The position numbers and the translations under genes were made by a program. From Occallatibacter riparius (GTDB lineage: Bacteria > Acidobacteriota > Terriglobia > Terriglobales > Acidobacteriaceae): 64,000 bases of DNA. The notes beneath the pieces were generated by a model, which ran no database searches, had not been told where the DNA came from, and saw only the letters and a list, made by a program, of their open reading frames with translations. Below, piece by piece: positions 62,320-64,000 of the stretch. The DNA lies in NCBI RefSeq assembly GCF_025264625.1, contig NZ_CP093313.1:4960001-5024000 (forward strand), written 5' to 3'. Positions within the stretch are counted from its first letter, which is position 1; every line of letters begins with the position of its first letter.

Positions 62320-63630
62320 TTACACCACCGCCAACTCCACATGCTTGGCAAACGGGCACGGCTTCCCGTTCAAGTGATCCTCAAACTCTTTCCTGAACTT
62401 CTTCACGAATCCCAACGTCGGCATCGCCGCCGCATCACCCAGCGGGCAGAACGTCCGTCCCATCATGTTCTCCGCGATATACCGGATGTTGTCGATGTCC
62501 TTCTCCGTCCCGAAACCCGCGTGAAACCGCGTCAGCGACTTCTTCAGCCAATCCGTTCCCTCGCGGCACGGAATGCACCATCCGCAGCTTTCATGCTGAT
62601 AAAAGCTGATCGTCCGCAGCGCGAACTCCACAATACAAGTCTGGTCGTCGATCACTACGACGCCGCCTGAACCCAGCATCGATCCGGCCTTGCCCACCTG
62701 GTCGAAATCCATTCCCAGGTTCTCAATCTCTTCCGGCAGAAGCACCGGCGTCGATGACCCGCCCGGCACCACAGCCTTCAGCTTCCGCCCGCCGCGAATG
62801 CCGCCGCCCACCTCGTAAATCATCTTCTTGAGGTTGTAGCCCATTGGCAGTTCATACACGCCCGGACGCTCAACATGCCCGCTCAACCCGAACAGCCTTG
62901 TCCCGCCGTTGCGTTCGGTGCCCACCGCCGCATACTCGGCCGCGCCCATCGAAATCACATGCGGAACCGTCGCAATCGTCTCGGCGTTATTGATCACCGT
63001 GGGACCGCCATATAGGCCAACCACAGCAGGGAAGGGAGGCTTGATCCGCGGCACGCCGCGCTTGCCCTCAAGCGACTCCATCAGCGCCGACTCCTCGCCC
63101 ACCTCATACGCGCCCGCGCCCGTCTGCGTAATCACATTGAACTCGAAGTCCGACCCCAAAATGTTCTTGCCCAGGATGCCCTTCGCGTACGCATCCGCAA
63201 CGGCCCGCTCCATGATCTCCAGCAGGTAGCGATACTCGCCGCGCAGGTAGATGAACCCCACCTTCGCGCCGATCGCCAGCCCCGCGATCATCGTCCCTTC
63301 AATCACCGCATGCGGATCGTGCAGGAAAATCAGGTGGTCCTTGCAGGTGCCGGGCTCGCTCTCGTCGCCGTTCACCAGCACATACTTCGGCTTCGGGCTC
63401 TGCTTCGGCACAAACGACCACTTCAGTCCCGTCGGAAACCCCGCCCCTCCGCGCCCGCGCAGATTCGAGGCTTTCATCTCGTTGATCGTCCACTCGGGCC
63501 CCTGCGCCAGGCACTTCGCCAACGCCTGGTATCCGCCCAGCTCAACGTACTTATTGATGTCCGTCGCGCCCATCCCAAACCGGCGCGTCACAATCTTCAC
63601 TTCATCGGGATGCGAAACCAGCCTCGGCAT
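62320..63630 (-). CDS. nuoF: NADH-quinone oxidoreductase subunit F
   Basis: 436 aa with NADH- and FMN-binding region: NLRGRGGAGFPTGLKWSFVP, VNGDESEPGTCKDHLI, GAYEVGEESALMESLEGKRG and PPFPAVVGLYGGPTVINNAE; the 4Fe-4S site is ESCGWCIPCREGTDW followed by the distal Cys in GRTFCPLGDAA. It oxidises NADH. The start overlaps the nuoE stop (TGATG). Confidence 0.97.
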   Translation of the reverse strand: MPRLVSHPDEVKIVTRRFGMGATDINKYVELGGYQALAKCLAQGPEWTINEMKASNLRGRGGAGFPTGLKWSFVPKQSPKPKYVLVNGDESEPGTCKDHLIFLHDPHAVIEGTMIAGLAIGAKVGFIYLRGEYRYLLEIMERAVADAYAKGILGKNILGSDFEFNVITQTGAGAYEVGEESALMESLEGKRGVPRIKPPFPAVVGLYGGPTVINNAETIATVPHVISMGAAEYAAVGTERNGGTRLFGLSGHVERPGVYELPMGYNLKKMIYEVGGGIRGGRKLKAVVPGGSSTPVLLPEEIENLGMDFDQVGKAGSMLGSGGVVVIDDQTCIVEFALRTISFYQHESCGWCIPCREGTDWLKKSLTRFHAGFGTEKDIDNIRYIAENMMGRTFCPLGDAAAMPTLGFVKKFRKEFEDHLNGKPCPFAKHVELAVV

Positions 63631-64000
63631 CAGCGACCTCCCCTTCCGTTGGCCTGTCCGCGATATCCCGCGATGATTCCCGGCACATGATCCGGCGTCA
63701 GCTCATCGTGAAAGTCGTAGTTCACCTGGATCGCCGGAGCCCAGCAGCACGCCCCAATGCACTCCACTTCTTCCAGGCTGAACACCCCGTCCTTCGTCAC
63801 TCCCTTGTGCCCGACCCCCAGTTCCTCCTGGAACCGTTCAAAAACTTCATACGCTCCGCGTAGCATGCAGCTGATATTCGTGCACACCTGCACGTTGAAC
63901 TTGCCCGCCGGCTTGAACCGCAGCATCGAGTAGTAGCTGGCCACATTCCGCACATCCAGTTGCGTCAGCGACAGCCGCTCCGCAATCTCGGCAATCGCCG
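63630..64000 (-). CDS. nuoE: NADH-quinone oxidoreductase subunit E, 5' part beyond window
   Basis: The visible 123 C-terminal residues read AIAEIAERLSLTQLDVRNVA through a thioredoxin-like 2Fe-2S domain with CTNISC and ECIGACCWAP (the four cluster Cys). The frame is open to the right edge, so the N-terminus (about 40 residues) lies outside. It carries the N1a 2Fe-2S cluster next to the FMN of NuoF. It is the first visible gene of the nuo unit; nuoA-D are not in the window. Confidence 0.95.
   Translation of the reverse strand, partial: AIAEIAERLSLTQLDVRNVASYYSMLRFKPAGKFNVQVCTNISCMLRGAYEVFERFQEELGVGHKGVTKDGVFSLEEVECIGACCWAPAIQVNYDFHDELTPDHVPGIIAGYRGQANGRGGR

Overview
The window looks like a chromosomal segment of an Acidobacteriota genome (class Terriglobia or a close relative). 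This rests on the high and even GC, the mix of sugar-acid catabolism, an ETF/menaquinone-type electron chain and a split nuo operon, and several families of short intergenic repeats that I associate with these genomes. I could not confirm the taxonomy with a search. No rRNA, tRNA, CRISPR array, insertion sequence or prophage was seen.

Layout: 1-4.2 kb is accessory. It holds the end of an unrecognised gene, a gene-poor stretch, and a 742-aa DUF4157 protein with a candidate nuclease C-terminus (an extracellular contractile injection system type cargo) lying between two terminators. 4.6-8.8 kb is a signalling block: a PilZ protein, a 31-aa membrane peptide, a TadZ/CpaE-like ATPase and a divergent sigma-54 activator. 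9.2-10.2 kb is a small lineage gene whose 3' end merges into repeats. 10.2-19.3 kb holds an M1 aminopeptidase and sugar-acid genes (a ketoglutarate-semialdehyde-type dehydrogenase, a FucP-type transporter, an FAH-family enzyme, an SDR, uxaC). 19.4-24.3 kb is housekeeping (glyS, glyQ, recO, ferredoxin). 24.4-32.7 kb is a divergent hexuronate regulon: eda and kdgK on the minus strand; an SDR, manD, exuT and three accessory genes on the plus strand. 32.8-38.3 kb has an S10 peptidase, an Lrp/AsnC regulator divergent from hutH, a second FAH enzyme and thymidine kinase. 38.5-42.4 kb is etfBA with a small membrane protein and an ETF:menaquinone oxidoreductase candidate. 42.6-52.2 kb is an exopolysaccharide cluster headed by a fused chain-length/export protein. 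52.2-64 kb is a nuo operon read leftwards (E-F-[hicB-like]-G-H-J-K-L-M-N) with no nuoI between H and J.

How the genes work together: uxaC, an SDR that may replace fructuronate reductase, manD, kdgK and eda form a complete glucuronate-to-pyruvate plus glyceraldehyde-3-phosphate route, fed by exuT. The semialdehyde dehydrogenase and the two FAH enzymes suggest additional non-phosphorylative aldonate routes. EtfAB plus the membrane Fe-S protein and the Nuo subunits pass electrons to the quinone pool. The exopolysaccharide genes cover polymerisation/ligation, flipping, chain length, export and three glycosyltransferases, but no initiating phosphoglycosyltransferase is in view.

The most unusual items are the DUF4157-nuclease fusion, the co-polymerase/exporter fusion with a signal-peptide-like segment inside it, the cysteine-rich DUF192-PilZ protein with its neighbouring 31-aa peptide, and the nuo operon that lacks nuoI and carries a lone HicB-like gene.
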